Assembly: GCA_035510855.1 (NCBI GenBank)
Contig: DATKGG010000035.1
Location: 1-13,722, forward strand
Source of the DNA: Palsa-459 sp035510855
GTDB taxonomy: Bacteria; Actinomycetota; Acidimicrobiia; Acidimicrobiales; RAAP-2
Direction: 5' to 3'
DNA: 13,722 bases
The notes under the pieces are model-generated. The model was not told where the DNA came from. It worked only from the letters and a program-made list of their open reading frames with translations, and did not search any database. The position numbers were made by a program, and so were the translations under genes. Below, one piece after another: positions 1 through 7,018 of the stretch (its first letter is position 1; each line of letters opens with the position of its first letter).

Positions 1-2
1 GG

Positions 3-330
3 GGCTCGTGGGGTGGCGTGCGCAAGCTGCCCTCCGGCCGCTTCCAGACGCGCTACCGGATCGATTACACGCGATACATCGCGCGCCTCACACCTTCCGC
101 ACGAAGCGGGAGGCGGAAGTCTTCCTTGCCGCCACTCGGACCGACCTCCAGCGGGGAACGTGGATCAACCCGAATGCCGGGAAGACCCCGCTGCTGGGAT
201 ACGCCACGGAGTGGCTCTCACAGAGGACCCTCCGACCGAGGACGCGCGAGCTGTACGCCAGCCTCCTCCGGTTGCACATCCTCCCGTCACTTGGACACCT
301 CTACCTGAACCAAGTGACGTCGGCCCACGC
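3..330 (+). pseudogene. Decayed tyrosine integrase, N-terminal part only
   Basis: Remnant of a phage- or ICE-type tyrosine recombinase. From base 3 one frame reads GSWGGVRKLPSGRFQTRYR, the usual opening of actinobacterial integrases with an arm-type DNA-binding domain. From about base 86 the homology continues in another frame with APHTFRTKREAE, a helical stretch, and PRTRELYASLLRLHILPSLG, the SAM-like core-binding domain. The switch falls at the GCGCGC run at 81-86: removing one CG restores the reading RYIAPHTFRTKREAE, so a dinucleotide insertion is the simplest explanation. Recognisable similarity stops near base 330 after NQVTSA; the open frame ends at 458-460. The catalytic domain with its R...HxxR...Y residues is absent, so the protein cannot recombine DNA. 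The true start lies before the window. The family call is solid; the exact 3' breakpoint is not. Confidence 0.82.
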
Positions 331-436
331 GCTGGAGCCGCAGGGACAACGAACTCACGTTGGGGGCTTCCATCGGCTCGGTATCGTCCGAACTCGTGTG
401 GGAGTTCTGATGCGCGAGCACGCGCCACTCGCCGCA

Positions 437-449
437 TATCCAGTGGATA
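437..449. promoter_or_regulatory. 13-bp perfect palindrome, possible operator
   Basis: TATCCA-G-TGGATA is a perfect inverted repeat around a central G, 116 bases upstream of the ATG of the secreted beta-helix gene. It lies in the short gene-free stretch between the integrase remnant and that gene. Such a short odd-length palindrome could bind a dimeric repressor, but nothing else in the window identifies a regulator and chance occurrence is possible. Confidence 0.25.
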
Positions 450-554
450 CGTGTGGATGAGCGCCAGAGTCGGTACTCCTGGGGTGTGGCAGGTTGCGCA
501 CGGGTGCGACCTTGGGGGAGAGTTCACACACAATGAAGTTGGACCCGATCTCTT

Positions 555-560
555 AGGAGG
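555..560 (+). promoter_or_regulatory. Strong Shine-Dalgarno site of the beta-helix gene
   Basis: AGGAGG at 555-560 lies four bases before the ATG at 565. It decides the start: the open frame runs on upstream by about 180 codons into the integrase remnant, but only this ATG has a ribosome-binding site and it is followed at once by a signal peptide. Confidence 0.8.
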
Positions 561-564
561 ACTC

Positions 565-2169
565 ATGCAACTTGGATCACGACTGACGGGCGCCTTGGCG
601 CTTGCCCTGCTCATCGGGACCGCCGCGTTCATGGCAGCGCCAGCAGGCGCAGCGGAGGGTCACCATCACGGAGCGACGCTCTACGTCGCCAACCACAGCT
701 CGGCCGTGTGGACACACGATGGGCGCAGTTCCTGGAGAGGCTGCCACCACGCACCATTCACCACAATCGGCGCAGCCGTCATGGCGGCGCACCCGGGAGA
801 CACCGTCTTCGTCTGCCCCGGTACCTACGCCGAGGACGTCCAGGTCAACAAGCCGCTCCAACTGCAGGGCTACCACGCGACGATCAACGCTGCAGGTCTT
901 ATGAATGGCATCCTCATCACCAGCTCCTGGGTTGGTGTCAGCGGCTTCACGATCACTGGCGCCCTCGGCGAGGGGATCCTCGCGGAGCCGCCTGGGACCG
1001 CGACCGCTCCCTTCCCGCTGACCTCTGCATCACAAGCGCTGCAGCCGATCACCAAGATCGGGATCTGGAACAACGTCGTCGACCACAGCGATCAGGGGGC
1101 TAGTCCCGTCACCCATCAGTGCACTGCGACCGGGCTCTACCCGGGCGACTGCGGCGGCGGCATCCACCTCGACACGGTCTCCGACTCATTCGTCACGCAG
1201 AGCGTCGTGACGAACGGCACCGACGGGATCCTGCTCACCGACGATGTGGGTCCCAACTTCGGGAACTACATCGCGAACAACTACGTCGCGCACAACATTT
1301 ATGAGTGCGGGATCGTGATGCCGTCACACGACTCGTTCGCTGTCTCGTACACGCAGAACCCCGACAGCACGTACACGACCGGAGCGCTCACGCCGACCTC
1401 GGGCGGGGTCTTCGACAACTGGGTCTACAACAACAAGGTGATCGACAACGGCACCTTTGTTGTCCCGCCCTTCGGCGGGAGCGGCTCGGGCGTCGGCATG
1501 TTCGCGCCCGGCCCTGGCTCCGCGTCATACGACAACACCGTGATCGGCAACTACATCGTGGGCAGTGGTCAGTCTGGCGTCACGATCCATGCGCACTACA
1601 CCGGTGGCGAGTACGTCAGCGGCAACCGGATCCTGAAGAACTACATCGGCACCAACAACATTGGTGGCGACGGCCTCGATGGACCGAGCACGGATCCAGA
1701 CTTCTCCACCACCGGCATCCTCGTGTTCTCGGCGGTTCACGTGGATATCGTCATCGCGGGCAACCACATCTGGGGCAACCAGATCGGGATCTGGCTGTCT
1801 GCGGACGTGCACGCGTTTGGCTTGGGCTCGAACACCATCAGCGGCGCGACCACGCCGGTCTACACGTCGCTCAAGCCCGTGGCGTTCACCGGTCCAGCGA
1901 TCACGAGCACCGCTCCGACCGCCACGGTCGGCGTGCTCATCAACCCGAACGGGCTCGCGACGACTTACTACGTTGAGTGGGGGACTTCCACGGGTTACAC
2001 CGGGGGCGTGACGACGACCGCGAGCGCAGGCTCTGGGTTGAGTCCGGAGGGTCTGCCCGTCACGATCACCGGGCCGCTGACGACCGGTGTCACGTACCAC
2101 TACCAGGTTGTCGCCTCCAACAACTCTGGTACGACCGATGGTGGTGACATGACCTTCACGGAGGGCTGA
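565..2169 (+). CDS. Secreted right-handed beta-helix protein with C-terminal FN3-like domain
   Basis: A 534-residue exported protein. Residues 1-29 form a signal peptide (an Arg, a run of Ala/Leu, then AGA before the predicted cut). Residues about 65-430 form a right-handed parallel beta-helix of the NosD/pectate-lyase-like type: the entry motif PGDTVFVCPGTYAEDV at 77-92 is typical, followed by many N-rich turns such as NYIANNYVAHN and NHIWGNQIGIW. Residues 437-534 resemble the FN3-like domain common in actinobacterial surface proteins (TTYYVEWGTSTGY, TYHYQVVASNNSGTT). I see no sorting signal and no catalytic residues that I could assign, so it may bind or cleave a polysaccharide, or be purely structural. 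It stands alone, directly after the integrase remnant, and is closed by a strong hairpin, so it is probably monocistronic. Codon use looks less GC-biased than in the right half of the window. Fold confident; function unknown. Confidence 0.87.
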   Translation: MQLGSRLTGALALALLIGTAAFMAAPAGAAEGHHHGATLYVANHSSAVWTHDGRSSWRGCHHAPFTTIGAAVMAAHPGDTVFVCPGTYAEDVQVNKPLQLQGYHATINAAGLMNGILITSSWVGVSGFTITGALGEGILAEPPGTATAPFPLTSASQALQPITKIGIWNNVVDHSDQGASPVTHQCTATGLYPGDCGGGIHLDTVSDSFVTQSVVTNGTDGILLTDDVGPNFGNYIANNYVAHNIYECGIVMPSHDSFAVSYTQNPDSTYTTGALTPTSGGVFDNWVYNNKVIDNGTFVVPPFGGSGSGVGMFAPGPGSASYDNTVIGNYIVGSGQSGVTIHAHYTGGEYVSGNRILKNYIGTNNIGGDGLDGPSTDPDFSTTGILVFSAVHVDIVIAGNHIWGNQIGIWLSADVHAFGLGSNTISGATTPVYTSLKPVAFTGPAITSTAPTATVGVLINPNGLATTYYVEWGTSTGYTGGVTTTASAGSGLSPEGLPVTITGPLTTGVTYHYQVVASNNSGTTDGGDMTFTEG

Positions 2170-2190
2170 GGGTCACTGAACGCTGGTGTC

Positions 2191-2233
2191 GCGGAGAGCG
2201 CCCCCGGGACCTTGTCCCGAGGGCGCTCTCCGC
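2191..2233 (+). terminator. Very strong hairpin terminator after the beta-helix gene
   Basis: Bases 2191-2210 and 2214-2233 are inverted repeats pairing at 19 of 20 positions (only C2204 and A2220 do not pair), with a three-base loop CTT. It begins 21 bases after the stop codon. There is no T-tract on the + strand, as is frequent for actinobacterial terminators, so an I-shaped terminator is the likely role. Confidence 0.72.
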
Positions 2234-2502
2234 GCTCGACCATTGAGCTCACGAAAAGCCAGATCGACCATGCTCGCAGGATCCGTGAGGGCATTCCCCG
2301 ACGAGCTGCGGCGTCAGTGTGCACGTCGATTCGCGAGGTCGCTCACCACCCGCAAGCCTGATCGCTGAGGGGCATGGTCAACCTGACGAGCGAGCGTGGG
2401 GATGACGAGCATTGACATTGTTGCTCTCCAGCTGCCGCACCGGCTCGGTCGCCGACCAGCCGACCGTCACACTCCGCACGGTCGCCACGCGGATCCGACA
2501 AG
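2234..2502. other. Intergenic stretch with no supported gene
   Basis: Together with the hairpin before it, this makes a gap of 333 bases between the beta-helix gene and the kinase-fold gene. Open frames here are short, overlap one another and have no recognisable motifs. TTGACA occurs at 2412-2417, but no TANNNT box lies at a useful distance from it. I see no tRNA, repeat array or clear promoter. Confidence 0.5.
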
Positions 2503-3474
2503 ATGCCGACTGTGCCGACGTGGCTCAAGGACCGCTCTGTCGAATCACTGGTTCACGAGCTCGCGCGAGTCGCCCCCGACTTCGTGGGTGGGAAAGTCGT
2601 GCTGCATCCTTGGATCGAGCAGTCGGACCCGAAGTGGTGGTCGGGAAGCGCCACGATCGACGAGCGATTCATTGTGAAGTTCGCCTGGTCAGAGCTCGCC
2701 GCTCAGAGACTCTGGCACGAGATTCGCATCCTGGACGCCCTTGCGCCCGAGCGAACGTCGCTGCGCATTCCCCGGGTGCTCTTTCGCTCCGACGATCCGG
2801 TCATCCTCGTGACGGAGCTAGTGACAGGGGAACCTCTGACCTCTGAGGCTGTCATGCGCTGCCGGTCCCAACACGTCGATCGCACGGCAATGGAACTGGC
2901 GCGGTTCCTCTCGAAGCTCCATGAGCCATGGGTCCTCTCGATTGTCGACGGCGCATTGGATCCGCTCCCGGCTCCCATGCCGCAAGCGACCACGGACGAG
3001 CTCCGTCGGGGCATTGCACAATGGATTCGGACCGACCAACTTGAGACGGTCCGGACGTGGTGCGATTGGGTGGATCGCGTCCAGGGAGTCCCTGGCGGAC
3101 GTGTCTTCGTCCACGGCGACCTTCACGGATACAACCAGGTATGGGATCTCGACGAGAACATCCTTCGTGTTGTCGTCGACTTCGAACATGGCGGTGCACA
3201 CGAGCCCGAGTTCGACTTTCGCTATCTCCCCTCCCAGGGGACTGGCATGGGCCTTCTGCGGGCAACCGTCGCGAAGTACGAGGCACTGTCGGGGAGGACC
3301 CTGAACCTCACCCGAGTCATGGCATGGCACGTCCGTACGATGCTTGGAGACGCGCTGTGGCGGAGCCGTGCAGGCGTCACCCTTCCTGATGGCGGCTCGC
3401 CCGAAGCATGGGTGGAGGAGCTTCGGCGCCGTCTCGACGCGCTCGACGAGGAGATCGGGTGGGATGGCGCCTGA
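2503..3474 (+). CDS. APH-fold phosphotransferase (aminoglycoside phosphotransferase family)
   Basis: A 323-residue soluble protein of the APH/choline-kinase fold, which moves phosphate from ATP or GTP to a hydroxyl of a small molecule. The Brenner motif HGDLHGYNQVW gives catalytic Asp206 and metal-binding Asn211, and VVDFEHGG gives the second metal ligand Asp226 (the DFG-like site). Residues about 37-120 would be the N-lobe, with RFIVKFAW carrying the likely nucleotide-binding lysine and ILVTELVTGEPL the hinge. Length and motif order are normal, so the enzyme looks intact. The ATG at 2503 is used because the N-lobe follows in frame; I see no good Shine-Dalgarno site. Most members of this family are not resistance enzymes, and sequence alone does not show whether the substrate is an antibiotic, a sugar or a metabolite. 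It is monocistronic, between an accessory gene and a gene-poor stretch. Confidence 0.85.
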   Translation: MPTVPTWLKDRSVESLVHELARVAPDFVGGKVVLHPWIEQSDPKWWSGSATIDERFIVKFAWSELAAQRLWHEIRILDALAPERTSLRIPRVLFRSDDPVILVTELVTGEPLTSEAVMRCRSQHVDRTAMELARFLSKLHEPWVLSIVDGALDPLPAPMPQATTDELRRGIAQWIRTDQLETVRTWCDWVDRVQGVPGGRVFVHGDLHGYNQVWDLDENILRVVVDFEHGGAHEPEFDFRYLPSQGTGMGLLRATVAKYEALSGRTLNLTRVMAWHVRTMLGDALWRSRAGVTLPDGGSPEAWVEELRRRLDALDEEIGWDGA

Positions 3475-3935
3475 CGCCGGCTGAGTGCGCGTCATCTGGC
3501 CTCGCTTCGAGCTTCGCTCTCGAGCAGGCACGACGGCTCGAGTCGAACGCGAGCAGCAATTGTGTCCGTCGAATGCTCCGCGCAGGGCCGGTTGGGGCAC
3601 CCACTTCGTGCGCGCCTGGTGAGGAATGCCCCTGACGATCGTTCCGTCATCTCGAGGCGCTCGGGTCATCGATGCGGTGATGCCGCCGACTGTCGGCTGG
3701 CGAAGACCTTGGGCGACACTTGGGCGACATCGATTCGGCGTCGGTGGTCACGGACGGCTACGACTGGTCGGACCAGCTCGGAGCAGTCCACCTGGAGCCG
3801 GCGTCCAGCTTCAGCGAGGACCCCGGGATGAGCCGGACTCCGGCGGCTGGCACAACCGCCGCCGTGAATGGCCAGGATCACCGGATGACCACCTCGGAGT
3901 CGGACGCGGTTCACGCCGCGTTCATCTCCCCCCCG
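3475..3935. other. Gene-poor stretch before the response regulator
   Basis: About 460 bases with no gene I can support. Several frames are open on both strands because of the high GC content, but their translations are low-complexity Arg/Pro/Ala sequence without motifs. A 3720-4124 frame starts with a more ordinary composition (MGDIDSASVVTDGYDW) but lacks a ribosome-binding site and any recognised domain. This stretch may hold the junction between the accessory left part and the more ordinary right part. Confidence 0.45.
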
Positions 3936-3941
3936 TACGGT
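3936..3941 (+). promoter_or_regulatory. Putative -10 box of the response-regulator transcript
   Basis: TACGGT at 3936-3941 fits TANNNT and is followed by exactly six bases and then GTG at 3948, the same spacing as at three other starts in this window. Transcription would begin near 3948. No good -35 element is visible. The transcript could serve a leaderless small ORF from 3948, an N-terminally extended regulator from the ATG at 3953, or the regulator from the GTG at 4121 with a leader of about 170 bases. Confidence 0.45.
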
Positions 3942-3947
3942 GCAGAC

Positions 3948-4124
3948 GTGGCATGGCCCCGGAGGAACTCTCCCCCTCAGCCGACGGTCGTGCCCACCTC
4001 GAACGGCGCCGGCACGCCGGCGGTGCACCATCACCGGCGTGCCGCGTGCCAACCGACGCGCCGCCGCACGACGCGCTGCGGCACGCCGTGGCCGCTGCAC
4101 CTTGTCCCCCGCGCGGTGCGGTGA
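3948..4124 (+). CDS. Possible leaderless small ORF (58 aa) overlapping the regulator start
   Basis: A GTG six bases after a TANNNT box opens a 58-residue frame rich in Pro, Arg and Thr with four cysteine/histidine patches (AVHHHRRAACQPTRRRTTRC). Its TGA at 4122-4124 overlaps the GTG start of the response regulator at 4121-4123 in a GTGA arrangement, the classic form of translational coupling. No domain is recognised, and the Arg/Pro-rich composition is also what random high-GC sequence gives. If real, it could be an upstream ORF through which ribosomes reach the regulator, which lacks its own Shine-Dalgarno site. The competing reading is an in-frame 56-residue extension of the regulator from the ATG at 3953. 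Confidence 0.3.
   Translation: MAWPRRNSPPQPTVVPTSNGAGTPAVHHHRRAACQPTRRRTTRCGTPWPLHLVPRAVR
4010..4044. repeat. 11-bp inverted repeat in the leader of the response regulator
   Basis: CGGCACGCCGG at 4010-4020 pairs perfectly with CCGGCGTGCCG at 4034-4044 across a 13-base loop. It lies about 75 bases before the GTG at 4121, inside the possible small ORF. It could be a leader hairpin, an attenuating stem or an operator for a dimeric regulator such as the downstream protein itself. Confidence 0.4.
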
Positions 4125-4846
4125 GCACGACGGACCCTGCCGTGGCGCCGACGATCGAGGAGCGCCGCCACGAGCTCGTCCTGGTCGTCGATGACGAGGA
4201 GAGCTACCGAGACGCACTTGCGGTCGGCCTGAGCCAGGAGGGCTTCGACGTCATCGTCGCAGCAGACGGCGCCGAGGCGCGCGCGGCGGTTCGTCGTGAC
4301 CGGCCAGACCTGGTGCTCCTCGACATCATGCTCCCCGACATCTCCGGCATCGAGTTGTGCCGCGAGCTTCGAGCCGAGCGCGACGTGCCGGTCATCATGC
4401 TGACCGCGCGCGACGGCGAGGTCGACGTCGTGCTCGCACTGGAGCTCGGTGCTGCTGACTACGTCTCGAAGCCCTACCGGCTCCGAGAACTCGTCGCTCG
4501 CATGCGCGCCGTGCTGCGACGTCGCCACGACCCGGCCGTCGATGACCCGATCGTGAGTGCAGGTGGCGTGCGGCTCGACCTCGCACGACACGAGGCATCG
4601 GTTGATGGTGCCCTGCTCGAGCTGTCGCGCAAGGAGTTCGACCTGCTCGCGCTGCTCATCTCGCGAGCCGGACAGGTCGTGACGCGCGAGGAGTGCATCG
4701 ACACCTTGTGGTGGGACCAGCACCTCGCGGACACGAGGACCCTCGACACCCACGTCAAGCGAATCCGACGCAAGATCGAGCACGATCCCGCCTCACCGAT
4801 CCACCTCGTGACGGTGCGCGGCATCGGTTTTCGCTTCGACCCCTGA
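4121..4846 (+). CDS. OmpR/PhoB-family response regulator, RegX3-like
   Basis: Two-component transcription factor of 241 residues. The receiver domain (about 19-133) has the acidic pair Asp24-Asp25, phosphoacceptor Asp68 in DLVLLDIMLPDISG, Thr95 and Lys117, so all phosphorylation residues are present. Residues about 145-241 form the winged-helix DNA-binding domain (LSRKEFDLLALLI, TLDTHVKRIRRKIE, VRGIGFRF). The arrangement and wording are close to mycobacterial RegX3, which with SenX3 controls phosphate response, but the target here is unknown. No histidine kinase lies in the window, so its partner must be elsewhere. GTG 4121 puts the receiver close to the N-terminus, although it has no Shine-Dalgarno site; an ATG at 3953 in the same frame would add 56 low-complexity residues. 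The peroxiredoxin downstream appears to have its own promoter, so this gene is probably transcribed separately. Confidence 0.9.
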   Translation: MSTTDPAVAPTIEERRHELVLVVDDEESYRDALAVGLSQEGFDVIVAADGAEARAAVRRDRPDLVLLDIMLPDISGIELCRELRAERDVPVIMLTARDGEVDVVLALELGAADYVSKPYRLRELVARMRAVLRRRHDPAVDDPIVSAGGVRLDLARHEASVDGALLELSRKEFDLLALLISRAGQVVTREECIDTLWWDQHLADTRTLDTHVKRIRRKIEHDPASPIHLVTVRGIGFRFDP

Positions 4847-4900
4847 GCCCACGCCGGCACGAGTCCGCGTCGAGTGCGGAACGCAACCGTCTCGCCGCCG

Positions 4901-4906
4901 TACGAT
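4901..4906 (+). promoter_or_regulatory. -10 box for leaderless transcription of the peroxiredoxin
   Basis: TACGAT at 4901-4906 is followed by six bases (CTGGAC) and the ATG at 4913. This is the TANNNT-N6-start layout known from leaderless actinobacterial mRNAs. It supports 4913 as the start over the upstream in-frame GTG at 4874. No convincing -35 element is visible. Confidence 0.6.
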
Positions 4907-4912
4907 CTGGAC

Positions 4913-5383
4913 ATGCACGAGGGCGACGTCGCACCGGACGTGGAGCTGGCGGACCAGACGGGCGCGATGCGATCGCTCTCCTCGATCGCCGCGGGGAAGC
5001 GGACCGTCCTGTTCTTCTATCCCGCGGCGATGACGCACGGGTGCACGAAGGAGAGCTGCCACTTCCGCGACCTCGGATCGGACTTCGAGGCCGCGGGTGC
5101 GGTGCGAGTCGGCATCTCGATGGACACGGTCGACAAGCAGGCCCGCTTCGCGGATGCCAACTCGCTCGACTACCCCTTGCTGAGCGATCGCGACGGTGCC
5201 GTCGCGAAGACCTTCGGCGTCAAGCGACCCTTCGACATCCTGAAGGTCCGTCGCGTCACCTTTGTGCTCGACGAGGATCGTCGGGTCCTCGGCGTCATCA
5301 GCTCGGAGCTCAACACCGACGCCCATGCCGACCGGGCTCTCGAGATCCTCTCCTCGACGCCTCGGCGCACCACGTCGGGCTGA
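4913..5383 (+). CDS. bcp: Peroxiredoxin, BCP/PrxQ type
   Basis: A 156-residue thioredoxin-fold thiol peroxidase that reduces hydrogen peroxide and organic hydroperoxides in the cytoplasm, recycled by thioredoxin or a similar donor. The active site is YPAAMTHGCTKESCHFRD: peroxidatic Cys44 with Thr41 and Pro37 of the PxxxTxxC motif, and Cys49 five residues on as the probable resolving cysteine, which is the atypical 2-Cys BCP arrangement. Arg114 in VRRVTFVLD would be the conserved activating arginine. The usual proline of TPGC is histidine here (THGC), a mild departure. MHEGDVAPDVEL matches the family's normal N-terminus and a -10 box lies six bases before this ATG, so I prefer 4913 to the in-frame GTG at 4874. 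It sits 66 bases after the response regulator and 99 bases before an exporter gene; a regulatory tie to either is unproven. Confidence 0.88.
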   Translation: MHEGDVAPDVELADQTGAMRSLSSIAAGKRTVLFFYPAAMTHGCTKESCHFRDLGSDFEAAGAVRVGISMDTVDKQARFADANSLDYPLLSDRDGAVAKTFGVKRPFDILKVRRVTFVLDEDRRVLGVISSELNTDAHADRALEILSSTPRRTTSG

Positions 5384-5482
5384 GGACCGGCCAGCAATCG
5401 CTGCCGCCGCACGCCAGAGGCGCGGCTCGCGCATGGCACGCGACCGCTCCCTGTTCGCCCGATCGCGCGTGAAGGGCGTCAC

Positions 5483-6985
5483 GTGACCGGGGCCGAGCAC
5501 CTCGACGGCGTACGCATGTCGAGCGGCGCGGGGCGCTGGATCGTCGTTGCCACGGTCCTCGGCTCGGGCATGGCAGCGATCGACGCCACGGTCGTCGGCA
5601 TCGCGCTGCCAAGCATCGGGCGGCAGTTCCACGCGCCGTTCAACGTGCTTCAGTGGGTTGTCACCGGCTACGCCCTGACGCTCGCGTCGCTGCTCTTGGT
5701 CGGCGGGGCGCTCGGGGACCGGTTCGGACGCCGGCGCGTCTTCTCGATCGGCATCGTGTGGTTCACGCTCGCGTCGGCTGCCTGTGCGCTGTCGACGGAC
5801 CCCACCATGCTCGTCGCGACGCGCGTGCTCCAGGGCATCGGGGCCGCGCTCCTCACCCCGGGGAGCCTCGCGATCATCCAGGCGTCGTTCGACCCGCGTG
5901 ACCGCGCGCGGGCGATCGGCGCGTGGTCGGGCCTCGGCGGCGTCGCGACCGCCGCGGGCCCGCTCCTCGGCGGCTACCTGGTCGCGGCGGCGTCGTGGCG
6001 ATGGATCTTCGTGATCAACGTCCCCCTCGGCGCCGCGGTCCTGTGGCTCACGAGCCGCCACATCCCCGAGTCACGCGATCCCGATGCCCGCCGGATCGAC
6101 GTGCCCGGCGCGATCGCCGCGGTGCTCGCGCTCAGCGGGATCGTCTTCGGACTCATCGACGGCCCGAGCCTGGGCTGGAGCTCACCGGTCGTGGTTGGCG
6201 CACTCGTCGCCGGCGTGGCGAGCGCGGTCGCCCTCGTCGTCGTCGAGCGACGCTCGACGGCACCGATGCTCCCCATCGCGTTCTTCAAGGTGCGCCAGTT
6301 CACGGTCACCAACGCGGTGACGCTCTTCGTCTACGCGGGCCTCGGCGGCTTGCTCTTCCTCCTGCCCACCGAGCTGCAGATCGTTGACCACTACACGCCG
6401 CTCGAGTCGGGCGCGTCGCTCCTGCCGCTGACGCTGCTGATGCTCGCCTTGTCCTCGCGATCGGGCCGGCTTGCGGCCGCGATCGGCCCACGCCTGCAGA
6501 TGGCCATGGGACCGATCGTCGTGGGCGTGGGCCTCGTCCTCCTCGCTCGAACGACGTCCGACTCGACCTACGTCACGGGCGTGCTGCCCGGCGTCATCGT
6601 GCTCGGTCTCGGCCTTGCAACGACCGTGGCGCCGTTGACGGCGACCGCGCTCGGGGCGATTCCCGTCGAGCACTCGGGCATCGCGTCGGCGTTCAACAAC
6701 GACGTCGCCCGCCTCGGCGGGCTGCTCGCCGTGGCCGTCCTGCCTGCCGCCGCGGGCATCACCGGGCAGAGCTACTTGCATCCCGCACAGTTCGCCGTCG
6801 GGTTCCGGACCTCGATCGACGTCACCGCGGCGTGCTGCGCGCTCGGCGGCCTGCTCGCGGCGGTGGGGATCTCGAATGGAGCCGCCACCCGCGCACGACC
6901 GCCGGCTGCGGCCACGAGAGACGGCGCGTTCCACTGCGGGCTCGAGGCAACTCCCCTCGCGACCGCGAGGCCGGTCGAGCCGTGA
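5483..6985 (+). CDS. MFS exporter, DHA2 (14-TM, EmrB/QacA-like) family
   Basis: A 500-residue inner-membrane drug:proton antiporter-like protein. The first membrane segment lies at about 19-42 and further hydrophobic segments run to about 465, consistent with the 14 helices usual in DHA2. Motif A is GGALGDRFGRRRVF at 74-87, and motif C, GVATAAGPLLGGYL at about 151-164, marks it as an exporter rather than an importer. The loop WRWIFVINVPLGAA is also typical of this branch. The C-terminal 30 residues are an Ala/Arg/Pro-rich cytoplasmic tail. The GTG at 5483 has a GAAGGG ribosome-binding site at 5471-5476; an in-frame ATG at 5516 is a possible alternative. Substrate unknown. It may be read through from the peroxiredoxin gene 99 bases upstream, or have its own promoter that I could not place. 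Confidence 0.88.
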   Translation: MTGAEHLDGVRMSSGAGRWIVVATVLGSGMAAIDATVVGIALPSIGRQFHAPFNVLQWVVTGYALTLASLLLVGGALGDRFGRRRVFSIGIVWFTLASAACALSTDPTMLVATRVLQGIGAALLTPGSLAIIQASFDPRDRARAIGAWSGLGGVATAAGPLLGGYLVAAASWRWIFVINVPLGAAVLWLTSRHIPESRDPDARRIDVPGAIAAVLALSGIVFGLIDGPSLGWSSPVVVGALVAGVASAVALVVVERRSTAPMLPIAFFKVRQFTVTNAVTLFVYAGLGGLLFLLPTELQIVDHYTPLESGASLLPLTLLMLALSSRSGRLAAAIGPRLQMAMGPIVVGVGLVLLARTTSDSTYVTGVLPGVIVLGLGLATTVAPLTATALGAIPVEHSGIASAFNNDVARLGGLLAVAVLPAAAGITGQSYLHPAQFAVGFRTSIDVTAACCALGGLLAAVGISNGAATRARPPAAATRDGAFHCGLEATPLATARPVEP

Positions 6986-7018
6986 CGCATCGCCAGCAAA
7001 CGCCCAACGTGCACGCGA

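Noticed and set aside
345..407. Short frame ending ELTLGASIGSVSSELVWEF after the integrase remnant, possibly the tail of another gene
   Set aside because: Only about 20 residues, no recognised family, and no way to tell it from chance in this sequence.
13..564. In-frame upstream extension of the beta-helix gene by about 184 codons
   Set aside because: It runs through the integrase remnant in the wrong frame, has no ribosome-binding site, and would bury the signal peptide that begins exactly at the AGGAGG-preceded ATG.
2412..2417. TTGACA as a -35 promoter element before the APH-fold gene
   Set aside because: No TANNNT-like box lies 16-18 bases downstream, and the gene starts some 85 bases later.
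4793..6061. Long minus-strand frame (about 420 codons) opposite the peroxiredoxin and exporter
   Set aside because: Almost entirely Arg/Asp/Glu/Ala repeats typical of antisense frames in high-GC genes; both + strand genes there have conserved catalytic or transport motifs.
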